Source: Aldehydirespirator sp965248735 (lineage in GTDB: Bacteria > Actinomycetota > Acidimicrobiia > Acidimicrobiales > Aldehydirespiratoraceae). Taken from it: 64,000 nucleotides of DNA. The stretch covers positions 1,240,001 through 1,304,000 of the forward strand of contig OZ252146.1 of assembly GCA_965248735.1 (NCBI GenBank). The letters run 5' to 3'. The translations under genes were made by a program, and so were the position numbers. This document shows positions 33,490-41,242 of this stretch, piece after piece. The stretch's first letter is position 1. Each line of letters opens with the position of its first letter. The notes beneath the pieces were generated by a model. That model was not told the DNA's origin. It saw nothing but the letters and a program-made list of their open reading frames with translations, and ran no database searches.

Positions 33490-33966
33490 GTGGCTGCCCG
33501 GCTCCGACACCTGGCCATCTCCGTGCCCGACGTGGCCGCGGCCCAGGCCTTCTTCGAGCAGGCCTTCGGCATGACCAAGGCCGGCGACGCCGGGCGGGGC
33601 GTGTACATGACCGACGGCGTGATGAACGTGGCCCTGCTTCACTTCGGCGACGACCCCGTTGTGGGGATCACCGCCGACGGCGACGGCTCGGAGCCCTTCT
33701 ACGGGCTCTACCACTTCGGCATGTGGGTCGACGACCTCGAGGAGGCCGCAGCCCGGGTGGAGCAGGTCGGCGCCGAGCACGTGCGGGGCCGGCGACCCGA
33801 CGAGCCCAATCGCTACTACGAGGTCAAGTACCGGTCGCCCGACGGCCTGGTGTTCGATCTCACCACCTCCGGCTGGATCGGGGCGCTGCGAGACCCCGAG
33901 GGAACCGATGCGCAAGAAGACGCCGTAGTGGAGCCCAACCCGGCAGACCCCGGTGCCCTCAGCTGA
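33490..33966 (+). CDS. VOC-family (glyoxalase/dioxygenase fold) protein
   Basis: A 158-residue protein with two beta-alpha-beta-beta-beta modules. LRHLAISVPDVAAAQAFFEQ supplies the first metal His, YHFGMWVDDLEEAAARVE the second, and YEVKYRSPDGLVFDLT the metal Glu. These three ligands indicate a metal-dependent enzyme such as a ring-cleaving dioxygenase or isomerase. TAAAGT lies eight bases before the GTG start, consistent with a leaderless message. The last 14 bases overlap the FAD hydroxylase gene, so the two work together; a hydroxylase followed by a VOC dioxygenase is a common aromatic-degradation pairing. Confidence 0.85.
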   Translation: MAARLRHLAISVPDVAAAQAFFEQAFGMTKAGDAGRGVYMTDGVMNVALLHFGDDPVVGITADGDGSEPFYGLYHFGMWVDDLEEAAARVEQVGAEHVRGRRPDEPNRYYEVKYRSPDGLVFDLTTSGWIGALRDPEGTDAQEDAVVEPNPADPGALS

Positions 33967-35161
33967 CGATCGGGTGCTGATCGCTGGCGCCGGGCCGGTG
34001 GGTCTGGTGCTGGCCCTGTCCCTTGCCGGGCGCGGCCACCGGGTGCTGGTAGTCGAGAAGCTCGTGGACCTGCTCGACCAGGTCCGCCGGGCCGGCACCA
34101 TCCACGCGGCCACCCTGGAGATGCTCGACGACATCGGCCTCTACGACCGCCTCGAGCCCCGCGGCATTGTTGCCCCCCTCGTGCATTACTGGGACAGGGG
34201 CGATCCCGAGCCCATCGCGGTGTTCGACCACGGCGTGCTGGCCGGCGACACCCGCTTCCCTCACGCATTGCAGTGCGACCGCCTCAAGCTGGTGGAGGAG
34301 GCGCTCAAGATGGCCTCCGGCAACGACCTGATCGAGATCCGCACCGGCACCGAGCTCGTCGGCTTCCGCCAGGCCTCCGATTCGGTGACCGCGGCGGTCG
34401 AGACCGCCGACGGCGAGCGGGAGGAACTGCGAGGCACCCACCTGGTGGGCACAGACGGCGCCCACAGCGTGGTGCGCAAGCAGCTCGGAATCGATTTCGA
34501 GGGCTTCGCCTTCCCCGACCGCACCATGACGCTGAGCGTGCTGTTCGACTTCGACTCGCTGTTGCCCTACGGCTATCGCAACTACATTCTCGATCCGGTC
34601 GAGTGGGCCAACCTCTTCAGGTGGACGGACCTGTGGAGGGTGGTGCTGCCCGCCGACGTCGACGCCGACCCCGATGTGCTCCTCGACGACGACGTCATAG
34701 AGGCCGGGCTGCAGAGGTTCCATCCCGCCGGCACGCCCTACGAGGTGGTGTCGAAGTCGCTGTACACCGTTCATCAGCGTGTGGCCGAGACCTTCAGGGT
34801 GGGGCGGGTGCTGCTGGCCGGCGACGCGGCCCACGTCAACAGCCCCATCGGCGCCATGGGCATGAACAGCGGCATCCACGACGCCGTGAACCTGGCCGCC
34901 AAGCTGTCGTCGGTGCGGCGGGGCGGCGCCGGCGACGAGGCGCTCGACCGCTACGTCCGCCAGCGCCGCCATGTGGCGGTTGCCCATGTGCAGGCCATCA
35001 CCATCCGCAACAAGAAGCTGATGGCCGAGTCCGACCCGGAAGTGCGGCACCGCAACCGCGACGAATTGCGGCGGGCCGCAGACGATCCCGCCCTGGCCCG
35101 GGAGTTCCTGTTGAGGGCGTCGCTCATCTCCAGCGTGCGCGAGGCCGCGGAGGTCCTCTGA
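33953..35161 (+). CDS. FAD-dependent aromatic hydroxylase (PHBH fold)
   Basis: A 402-residue single-component flavoprotein monooxygenase. VLIAGAGPVGLVLALSLAGR is the N-terminal FAD motif, THLVGTDGAHSVVRKQLG is the DG motif that contacts FAD and NAD(P)H, and VLLAGDAAHVNSPIGAMGMN is the C-terminal FAD motif. The short C-terminus lacks the thioredoxin-like domain of phenol hydroxylases. It is expected to hydroxylate a phenolic or N-heterocyclic ring using NAD(P)H and O2. The GTG start overlaps the end of the VOC gene. Confidence 0.9.
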   Translation: MPSADDRVLIAGAGPVGLVLALSLAGRGHRVLVVEKLVDLLDQVRRAGTIHAATLEMLDDIGLYDRLEPRGIVAPLVHYWDRGDPEPIAVFDHGVLAGDTRFPHALQCDRLKLVEEALKMASGNDLIEIRTGTELVGFRQASDSVTAAVETADGEREELRGTHLVGTDGAHSVVRKQLGIDFEGFAFPDRTMTLSVLFDFDSLLPYGYRNYILDPVEWANLFRWTDLWRVVLPADVDADPDVLLDDDVIEAGLQRFHPAGTPYEVVSKSLYTVHQRVAETFRVGRVLLAGDAAHVNSPIGAMGMNSGIHDAVNLAAKLSSVRRGGAGDEALDRYVRQRRHVAVAHVQAITIRNKKLMAESDPEVRHRNRDELRRAADDPALAREFLLRASLISSVREAAEVL

Positions 35162-35168
35162 CATGGCC

Positions 35169-35279
35169 GAACGCTGCCGCCAGGCGCACCGCGGTCGTTG
35201 TGCCCAGCAGCTTGTCGTCCCCCTCGACAATGTCCTGCACCAAGAACGCTCCTGCGAGTCGCGCCGCGGTCCTTGTGCC
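35169..35279. repeat. Pair of 36-bp imperfect direct repeats with a 75-bp period
   Basis: Segments 35169-35204 and 35244-35279 are similar over 36 bases, both starting GAACGCT and ending TTGTGCC. On the minus strand the region stays open and reads two copies of a GTxTAxRLAxAF peptide 25 residues apart. I cannot identify a parent gene. The whole 141-bp gap between the hydroxylase and RidA genes is taken up by this structure. Confidence 0.55.
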
Positions 35280-35302
35280 GCCTACAAGTCGGAGCCGATC
35301 CC

Positions 35303-35779
35303 GTGACTGTGGGCGGGATCGAGGCTCGGCTGGCCGTGATGGGGCTCACGCTGCCCGAGCCCCGGCAGTTCCCCAGCGCGAATCGTCAGGGATGCGTGCG
35401 GGTCGGCGACCTGATGTTCGTCTCGGGCCATGGTCCCCACCATCCGGACATGGACATCGTGCGGCGAGGCAAGCTCGGTGCGGAGCTCTCGGTGGAGCAG
35501 GGATACGAGGTCGCCAAGGCCTGCGCGTTGTCCATCCTGGCCACCCTGCGTGCCGAACTGGGCGATCTCGATCGCATCCGCAGGGTGGTGAGGCTGCTGG
35601 GCATGGTGAACTGCACTCCGGAGTTCGAGCAGATGCCCAAGGTCGTCGACGGCGCCTCCGACCTGTTCTTCGAGCTGTGCGGCCCCGAACGCGGCCGCCA
35701 TGCTCGGGCCGCGGTCGGCATGGCCAGCCTGCCTCGCCAGCAGCCCGTCGAGATCAGCGGCGAGTTCGAAGTCGCATGA
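35303..35779 (+). CDS. RidA/YjgF/YER057c/UK114-family protein
   Basis: A 158-residue RidA-fold protein. FVSGHGPHHP, a VRLLGMVNC strand and GRHARAAVGMASLP carry the family core, including the Arg in HARAAVG that binds the substrate carboxylate in imine deaminases. RidA enzymes hydrolyse reactive enamines or imines to ketones and ammonia. In degradative operons such as Rut they act on intermediates that lose ammonia. The first of two nearby GTG codons (35303) is used; upstream sequence of the frame is non-coding repeat. Confidence 0.88.
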   Translation: MTVGGIEARLAVMGLTLPEPRQFPSANRQGCVRVGDLMFVSGHGPHHPDMDIVRRGKLGAELSVEQGYEVAKACALSILATLRAELGDLDRIRRVVRLLGMVNCTPEFEQMPKVVDGASDLFFELCGPERGRHARAAVGMASLPRQQPVEISGEFEVA

Positions 35780-35810
35780 CCGCATTGGCCGTGAAGGAGT
35801 TGAGATTTCC

Positions 35811-36758
35811 ATGACAACGCTCGTGACCGGGATCGGACTGTTGGGCACGTCCTTTGCCCGTTGCGCCTTGCAGAGAGGCGAGCAGGTCGTCTTCCTCGAC
35901 CTGCAGACCCGTCCCGAGTACCTGCATGAGCGCCTCGGACCGGTGGCGGCCGACATTCCCACGGTGAGGGCCGACATCCGCGATCAGTCAGCGATCCTCT
36001 CGGCGATGCGGGACCACAAGGCGGAAACCGTCGTGCACACCGCTGGGCTGATCGGCGAGAGCGTGTCGCGGCATCTCTATACCGGGCTGCAGGTGAACGT
36101 CATGGGCACGATCAACGTCCTGGAGGCGGTGCGGCTCACCCGGGTGCGCCGGCTGGTGCACATCAGCAGCTTCGCGGTGTACGACCGGCGGCGGGCGAGG
36201 GGTGCGCCCCTCACCGAGGATGCGCCCCGAGGGCCGGGACGGGCCTACGGCAACTCCAAGGTCATCAAGGAGCTGGCCGCGGAGAGCTACCAGAAGGAGT
36301 TCGGCTTCGAGCTGGCCATCCTGCGACCGGCCAACGCCTACGGCTACGGGCATTTCGAGGGGGGATCCTTCGGATCCAAGATCCAGGCCCTGCTCCAGGC
36401 CGGCCTCAAGGGCCAGACCGCTTTCGTCAAGCAGGAGCACACCATGGACTTCGAGTACGTCTACGACCTCGATGTGGGCCGGGCGATTGATCTGGCCGCC
36501 ACCGCAGACCTGCCCGAGCAGGCTGTCTTCAATATCGGGACCGGCACGATCACAACGTTCGATGACATGGTGACCGCGGTTCGACGGATCTTCGATGACC
36601 TGAAGGTGCAGGTGATCCCGGGACGCCCGTCGGCGGTGTCGGCCAGCGACCCGCTCGACCTGTCGCACACCGAGGCCTCGCTGGGCTGGAAGCCCACCTT
36701 CGACATAGAGGCTGGACTGAGCCACTACGCCTACGAACTCAGAAGGCTCGCGCCATGA
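35811..36758 (+). CDS. NAD-dependent epimerase/dehydratase (extended SDR)
   Basis: A 315-residue extended SDR, paralogous to the protein at 19461: both begin MTTLVTG and share NVMGT and NVLEA segments. TGIGLLG is the nucleotide-binding motif, SSFAVY gives the Ser, and Tyr146 and Lys150 (YGNSK) the catalytic pair. GAAGGAG is placed well before the ATG at 35811. It starts 31 bases after RidA and is followed by the three-unit hairpin array, then the amidohydrolase. The repeated pairing of this epimerase type with amidohydrolases at two loci suggests a shared kind of substrate, such as a sugar-like or polyhydroxylated compound. Confidence 0.87.
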   Translation: MTTLVTGIGLLGTSFARCALQRGEQVVFLDLQTRPEYLHERLGPVAADIPTVRADIRDQSAILSAMRDHKAETVVHTAGLIGESVSRHLYTGLQVNVMGTINVLEAVRLTRVRRLVHISSFAVYDRRRARGAPLTEDAPRGPGRAYGNSKVIKELAAESYQKEFGFELAILRPANAYGYGHFEGGSFGSKIQALLQAGLKGQTAFVKQEHTMDFEYVYDLDVGRAIDLAATADLPEQAVFNIGTGTITTFDDMVTAVRRIFDDLKVQVIPGRPSAVSASDPLDLSHTEASLGWKPTFDIEAGLSHYAYELRRLAP

Positions 36759-36768
36759 TCCTCGACCG

Positions 36769-36960
36769 GAATTGGCAGCGCTGTGATCCCTTTTGGGTGC
36801 TGAGCACTGCCAATTCGGTGACGGCACCGAGCCCGCTTGGGAATTGGCAGCGCTGTGATCCCTCTTGGGTGCTGAGCACTGCCAATTCGGTGACGGCACC
36901 GAGCCCGCTTGGGAATTGGCAGCGCTGTGATCCCTTTTGGGTGCTGAGCACTGCCAATTC
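36769..36960. repeat. Three tandem 48-bp hairpin units with a 72-bp period
   Basis: Units start at 36769, 36841 and 36913, exactly 72 bases apart. Each begins GAATTGGCAGCG and ends CACTGCCAATTC; GAATTGGCAG and CTGCCAATTC are perfect reverse complements. The 24-bp spacers here are identical to each other but differ from those at 1361-1480. A partial spacer follows the last unit. The units are nearly identical, which suggests recent duplication. They lie between the epimerase and the amidohydrolase genes. Confidence 0.92.
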
Positions 36961-36995
36961 GGTCACGGCACCGAGCAGCTGGGGAGGCTGAGGAG

Positions 36996-38390
36996 ATGAT
37001 CGACATGCTGGTGCGCAACGCCGACTGGCTCATCACCATGGACCCCGAGCGCCGCATGGTGCGCGACGGCGCGGTGGCCGTGGACGGCGGCGAGATCAAG
37101 GCGGTGGGACGGACCGCCGACCTGGAGGCGGCCGGCTACCGCGAGGCAGTCCGAACCATCGACGCACGCGGTCGCCTGATCACCCCCGGCTTCATCGACA
37201 ACCACCAGCATCTGGCCCCGTTCTTCGTGCGGGGCCTGGGCGACGACGTTCCCCTCAAGGTGTTCCTGCACGACCGCTGCTATCCGATGGAAGCCGGCGT
37301 CACCGACACCGAGGCCTACCTGGCGGCCATGTGCGCGCTGCTGGAGTCGGTCCGCCACGGCACCACAACCCTGTGCGACCCGGGCTCGCAGAGCCCTGAG
37401 AACTCGGCTCGGGCCGTGGACGAGATCGGATGCCGGGCCGCTCTGGCCCGCTCGCTCACCGACATGGCCGGGGGCCGGGCCATGCCGGGCACCTTCGACT
37501 CCACCACCGACGACGCCATCGCCTCCGGCCTGGCTTTCGTGGAGTCGCAAAAGGGAGCGGCTGGCGGCCGGGTGCGGCCCTGGTTCTCGCTGCGCACCGA
37601 GCGCATGGTGTCGGACCGCCTGTGCCGCGCCATTGCCGAGCTGGCCGCCGAGCACGGCACCGGCATCGTGTCGCACATGATTTCCAACCGCGACTCCGTT
37701 GAGCACCACCAGCGGGTGTTCGACGGTGAGCGTCCCATCGCCCGCTACGAGCGCAACGGCGTGCTCGGCCCCAGCGTGCAGCTCGTCCACTGCCACTTCC
37801 TCACCGACGACGAGTGCGACCTGCTGGCCGAGCGCGACGTGAAGGTGTCGATGTGCCCCACCGCCAGCACGGTTTTCGGCTGGGGCGGGCTGCGGCGGGC
37901 CACCCACCTCAAGCTGCTGGAGCGGGGCGTGACCGTGGGGGTGGGCACCGACATCGGCGCCTGCTCGCACACCACCGACATCCTGCGCATCGCCCAGTAC
38001 TTCCGGGTGTACCGCGACATCTTCGAGGACGCCTCGCTGATGCCGGCTGAGACGATCCTCGAGCACCTCACCATCGACGGCGCCCGCTCGGTGCTCTGGG
38101 ACGACGAGATCGGCTCGCTGGAGGCGGGCAAGCGGGCCGACTTCCTGCTGTTCGACCTCGACCGGCCCGAGTGGGTGCCGCTGCACAACCCGCTGTCGAA
38201 CCTGGGTCACGGCGTGAGCGGAGACTCGATTGACATCGTTGTGATCGACGGCAAGGTGATCGTGGAGGGTGGCGAGTTCGTTGAGCTCGACGCCCGGGCC
38301 ATCATGGCTCGGGGCCGTGAGGCGGCGACGGCCGCAGCCGAGCGCACCGGCCTCATGAAGTTCGCGGTCCCCCGCTGGCCCGTGGTCTAA
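36996..38390 (+). CDS. Amidohydrolase-superfamily deaminase or chlorohydrolase (TrzN/AtzA/SsnA-like)
   Basis: A 464-residue metal-dependent hydrolase. The HxH pair is His70 and His72 (FIDNHQHLAP), with further ligands in LVHCHFL and GVGTDIG. The N-terminal IKAVG and C-terminal LEAGKRADFLLFD and VIDGKVIV strands form the composite beta domain of the cytosine-deaminase-like branch, which includes triazine hydrolases, guanine deaminase and 8-oxoguanine deaminase. It would remove ammonia or chloride from a heterocycle. GAGGAG adjoins the ATG at 36996. A GTATAC palindrome follows six bases after the stop. Confidence 0.9.
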   Translation: MIDMLVRNADWLITMDPERRMVRDGAVAVDGGEIKAVGRTADLEAAGYREAVRTIDARGRLITPGFIDNHQHLAPFFVRGLGDDVPLKVFLHDRCYPMEAGVTDTEAYLAAMCALLESVRHGTTTLCDPGSQSPENSARAVDEIGCRAALARSLTDMAGGRAMPGTFDSTTDDAIASGLAFVESQKGAAGGRVRPWFSLRTERMVSDRLCRAIAELAAEHGTGIVSHMISNRDSVEHHQRVFDGERPIARYERNGVLGPSVQLVHCHFLTDDECDLLAERDVKVSMCPTASTVFGWGGLRRATHLKLLERGVTVGVGTDIGACSHTTDILRIAQYFRVYRDIFEDASLMPAETILEHLTIDGARSVLWDDEIGSLEAGKRADFLLFDLDRPEWVPLHNPLSNLGHGVSGDSIDIVVIDGKVIVEGGEFVELDARAIMARGREAATAAAERTGLMKFAVPRWPVV

Positions 38391-38396
38391 CAGCGA

Positions 38397-38406
38397 CTGT
38401 ATACCG
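38397..38406. promoter_or_regulatory. CTGTATACCG palindrome between the amidohydrolase and ketopantoate-reductase-like genes
   Basis: CTGTATACCG begins seven bases after the amidohydrolase stop and 191 bases before the next start codon, with repeat copy D in between. If it is a promoter or operator, the transcript would carry the repeat in its leader. Confidence 0.4.
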
Positions 38407-38432
38407 TGCGGGGCCATTCGCCTGGCACACTT

Positions 38433-38535
38433 AGAGGCCGAGCGGATAGGCCGCAAGCCATGAGAAACCCATCAGGGAGTTGAGCGAGGCCGTGGCCCGA
38501 GCGGCCCGTGAGCGTAGCGAACAGGAGCGGGAGAC
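38433..38535 (+). repeat. Dispersed ~100-bp GC-rich intergenic repeat, copy D
   Basis: This copy has the complete left end AGAGGCCGAGCGGATAGG, a unique middle, and the conserved GTGGCCCGAGCGGCCCGTGA core followed by GCGAACAGGAGCGGGAGAC. It matches copy A in orientation and length. Confidence 0.8.
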
Positions 38536-38587
38536 AAGATGACTCGTCGCGAAGCAACTGCACGTATCCACAGGGTCCCGTAGGGCC

Positions 38588-39571
38588 GTGAGGATTTGCG
38601 TGGTCGGCGCCGGTGCCATCGGCGGGATGCTGGCCGCCCGCCTCGCGGCGGACGGGCACGATGTGAGCGTCATCGCCCGGGGCGAGCACCTGGAGGCGAT
38701 CCGGCGAGACGGGCTGCGGCTGGTGGAGCTCGACGGCACCGAGACGGTGGCTTCCGATCTAACCGCGTCCGACGACTTCGGGGCGCTGGGAACGCACGAC
38801 ACGGTAATCCTGGCCCTCAAGGCCCACCAGATCGCGGCGGTGGCCCACGAGCTAGAGCGGCTGTGCGACGACGACACCATGGTCGTGCCGGTGCAGAACG
38901 GCATCGGCTGGTGGTACTTCGAGCGTCACGGAGGATCCCACGAGGGCAGGCGGCTGGCGAAGCTGGATCCCGACGGCGTGATCGCGGCGGCGGTGCCGTC
39001 GGAGCGGATCGTGGCCGGCATCGCCTACCCGGCTGCGGAGAAGACCGCGCCCGGCGTGATCACACACGTGGAGGGCGACCGGTTCCCGGTGGGCGAGCCG
39101 GACGGGACCAAGTCCGAGCGGGCGAGGGCGCTGGCGGGCGCTCTCACCTCGGCCGGGTTCAAGTCGCGCGTGCTCACCGACATCCGCTCTTACCTGTGGG
39201 TGAAGGCGTGGGGCAATCTGGCCTTCAACCCCATCAGCGCCCTGACCGGGGCGACGCTCGGCGAGATCTGCCGCACGCCGGCCACCCGGGATCTGGCCGC
39301 GCAGATGATGACGGAGGCCAGCCGCATCGCCGAGGCCCTCGGGGTGAGCATCAGAATAGGCGTGGAGCGCCGTATCGCCGGGGCTGAGGCCGTCGGCGAG
39401 CACAAGACGTCGATGCTGCAGGACGCCGAGGCCGGCCGCCCATTGGAGCTCGACCCGCTGGTCGGCGTGTTCGTCGAGCTCGGCGAGCTGACCGGCGTGC
39501 CCACCCCGGCCATCAGCAGCGTCTACGGCCTGGCCTCCCTGCTCAACCACCGCCTCACCGGCGCTGCGTGA
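38588..39571 (+). CDS. Ketopantoate reductase (PanE/ApbA) family 2-oxo acid reductase
   Basis: A 327-residue NADPH-dependent reductase. VVGAGAIGGMLAARL is the nucleotide-binding motif, Lys206 and Asn210 in LWVKAWGNLAFNP are the catalytic Lys and a substrate-contacting Asn, and EHKTSMLQDAEAGRPLELD is the C-terminal substrate loop. Position outside any pantothenate operon, beside degradative genes, makes a 2-oxo acid other than ketopantoate likely. The start is a GTG at 38588. Confidence 0.87.
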   Translation: MRICVVGAGAIGGMLAARLAADGHDVSVIARGEHLEAIRRDGLRLVELDGTETVASDLTASDDFGALGTHDTVILALKAHQIAAVAHELERLCDDDTMVVPVQNGIGWWYFERHGGSHEGRRLAKLDPDGVIAAAVPSERIVAGIAYPAAEKTAPGVITHVEGDRFPVGEPDGTKSERARALAGALTSAGFKSRVLTDIRSYLWVKAWGNLAFNPISALTGATLGEICRTPATRDLAAQMMTEASRIAEALGVSIRIGVERRIAGAEAVGEHKTSMLQDAEAGRPLELDPLVGVFVELGELTGVPTPAISSVYGLASLLNHRLTGAA

Positions 39572-39660
39572 GGACTGCGGACGTGCAGCCGAGGGATTCT
39601 CGCGGGTACTTGCCTATATGCGCCACCAATCGCGAAGAAACGGGGTCGGGGGTCGGTTAG

Positions 39661-41205
39661 GTGAGTGGCGGAACGACATTGAGGGGGCTTCTGGCCACTG
39701 GCGCCGACCGCGTTCCGGCCATCGTCGCGCCCGACGGCTTGGTGCTGACCCACGCCGAGCTGCGGGCCGAGGTGGACCGCCTCGCGGGCCGGCTCCGGGC
39801 GCTGGGGCTGGGCGCCGGCGATCGCATCGCCATCGTGGTCCCGAACGGCCCCGAGATGGCCATCGCCTTCCTGGCCGCAGCCTGCACCGGCTGCGCCGCC
39901 CCGCTGAACCCCAAGTACCGCACCGAGGAGTTGCGTTTCTGCCTCGACGATCTGGGCGCCAGAGCGCTGATCACCCGGCCCGACGAGTCAGGCTCGGACG
40001 CCCGCGACGCGGCCCGCGCGGCCGATGCCGGGGTTCTGCCCGTGGCGCTGACCGGCTCAGCTGCCGACGGGGTGGGCTCGATCGACCTGATCGCTTCGTC
40101 ACCTGTCGCCGAGCCATCCGCTCCGAACGGGCCGTCACGGGAGGACGTCGCTCTGGTTCTGCACACCTCCGGCACCACTTCGAGGCCCAAGATCGTGCCC
40201 CTGCGCCAGCGGCACCTGGCCCGCTCCGCTACGGGTATCGCACAGTCGCTGGATCTCACCGCCGACGACCGGTCGCTGCAGGTGATGCCGCTGTTCCACA
40301 TTCACGGGCTGCTGGCCGGGCTGCTGGCCCCGCTGTCGGCCGGAGGTTCGGTGGCCTGCACCGAGGGCTTCGACGCCTTCCGGTTCTTCGCCCAGCTCGA
40401 AGCGTTGCGGCCCACCTACTACACCGCGGTGCCGACCATGCACCAGATGGTGATCTCCCGCTCGTCCCGCCACCGCGACACGGCCCGGAGCGCGGGTCTT
40501 CGGTTCGTGCGCTCATCGTCGGCGTCGCTGCCCGAGCCTGTGCTGATCGAGCTCGGTGAGTTGTTCGGCTCGCCCGTGATCGAGGCCTACGGCATGACCG
40601 AGGCCACTCACCAGATGTGCGCCAACCCGCTGCCGCCTGCGGTGGCCAAGCCCCGGTCGGTGGGGGTTCCCACCGGCATCGAGCTGGCCGTGCTCGACTC
40701 GCGCAACCAGCGGATGCCTGCGGGGGAGCGGGGCGACGTGTCGATCAAGGGCCCGACGGTGATCGACGGCTACGAGAGCAATCCCGAAGCCAACGCGGCC
40801 GCCTTCACCGACGGCTGGTTCCGCACCGGCGACGAGGGCTACGTCGACGGTGACGGCTACCTGTTCCTCACCGGCCGCCTCAAGGAGCAGATCAACCGGG
40901 GCGGCGAGAAGGTCTCCCCGCTGGAGGTGGACGAGGCCCTGCTGCGCCATCCGTCGGTGGCCCAGGCGGTGACGTTCGCCGTGCCGCACCCCAAGCTCGG
41001 CGAGGAGGTGGCCGCCGCGGTGGTGGCCGCAGAGGGAGCCGAGGTGGCCGAGCGGGAGCTGCGCCGCTTCCTGTCGCAGTCGCTGGCCGCCTTCAAGGTG
41101 CCCCGCCGTGTGCTGGTGCTGGACGAGCTTCCCAAGGGCCCGACCGGCAAGCTCCAGCGCATAGGCCTGGCCGAGCGCCTCGGTCTCGTTGTAGACGACG
41201 CCTAG
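39661..41205 (+). CDS. AMP-forming acyl-CoA synthetase, oxalyl-CoA synthetase-like
   Basis: A 514-residue adenylate-forming enzyme. LHTSGTTSRPK is the P-loop, AYGMTEATHQM the adenine-binding motif, YLFLTGRLKEQINRGGEKVS the hinge, and GPTGKLQRIG carries the catalytic Lys. Length and the GRLKEQIN hinge resemble the fungal and plant oxalyl-CoA synthetase (Pcs60/AAE3) branch. It would activate a small or dicarboxylic acid as its CoA thioester, a reasonable end point for the preceding catabolic genes. The start is a GTG at 39661, since the protein's first strand begins right after it. Confidence 0.9.
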   Translation: MSGGTTLRGLLATGADRVPAIVAPDGLVLTHAELRAEVDRLAGRLRALGLGAGDRIAIVVPNGPEMAIAFLAAACTGCAAPLNPKYRTEELRFCLDDLGARALITRPDESGSDARDAARAADAGVLPVALTGSAADGVGSIDLIASSPVAEPSAPNGPSREDVALVLHTSGTTSRPKIVPLRQRHLARSATGIAQSLDLTADDRSLQVMPLFHIHGLLAGLLAPLSAGGSVACTEGFDAFRFFAQLEALRPTYYTAVPTMHQMVISRSSRHRDTARSAGLRFVRSSSASLPEPVLIELGELFGSPVIEAYGMTEATHQMCANPLPPAVAKPRSVGVPTGIELAVLDSRNQRMPAGERGDVSIKGPTVIDGYESNPEANAAAFTDGWFRTGDEGYVDGDGYLFLTGRLKEQINRGGEKVSPLEVDEALLRHPSVAQAVTFAVPHPKLGEEVAAAVVAAEGAEVAERELRRFLSQSLAAFKVPRRVLVLDELPKGPTGKLQRIGLAERLGLVVDDA

Positions 41206-41242
41206 TTCCCCGATTCGGGATCAGGTGTACGGTGGGGCGCCC

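Noticed and set aside
36769..36960. CRISPR array
   Set aside because: The spacers between units are identical to each other and the units are 48-bp hairpins; there are no unique spacers and no cas genes.
36755..36991. An open plus-strand frame through the triple repeat that would encode a 78-residue repetitive Trp-rich protein
   Set aside because: The frame is open only because the repeat period is divisible by three. The dyad symmetry and the occurrence of the same DNA with a different spacer at 1361 show that the DNA or RNA structure, not the peptide, is the conserved feature.
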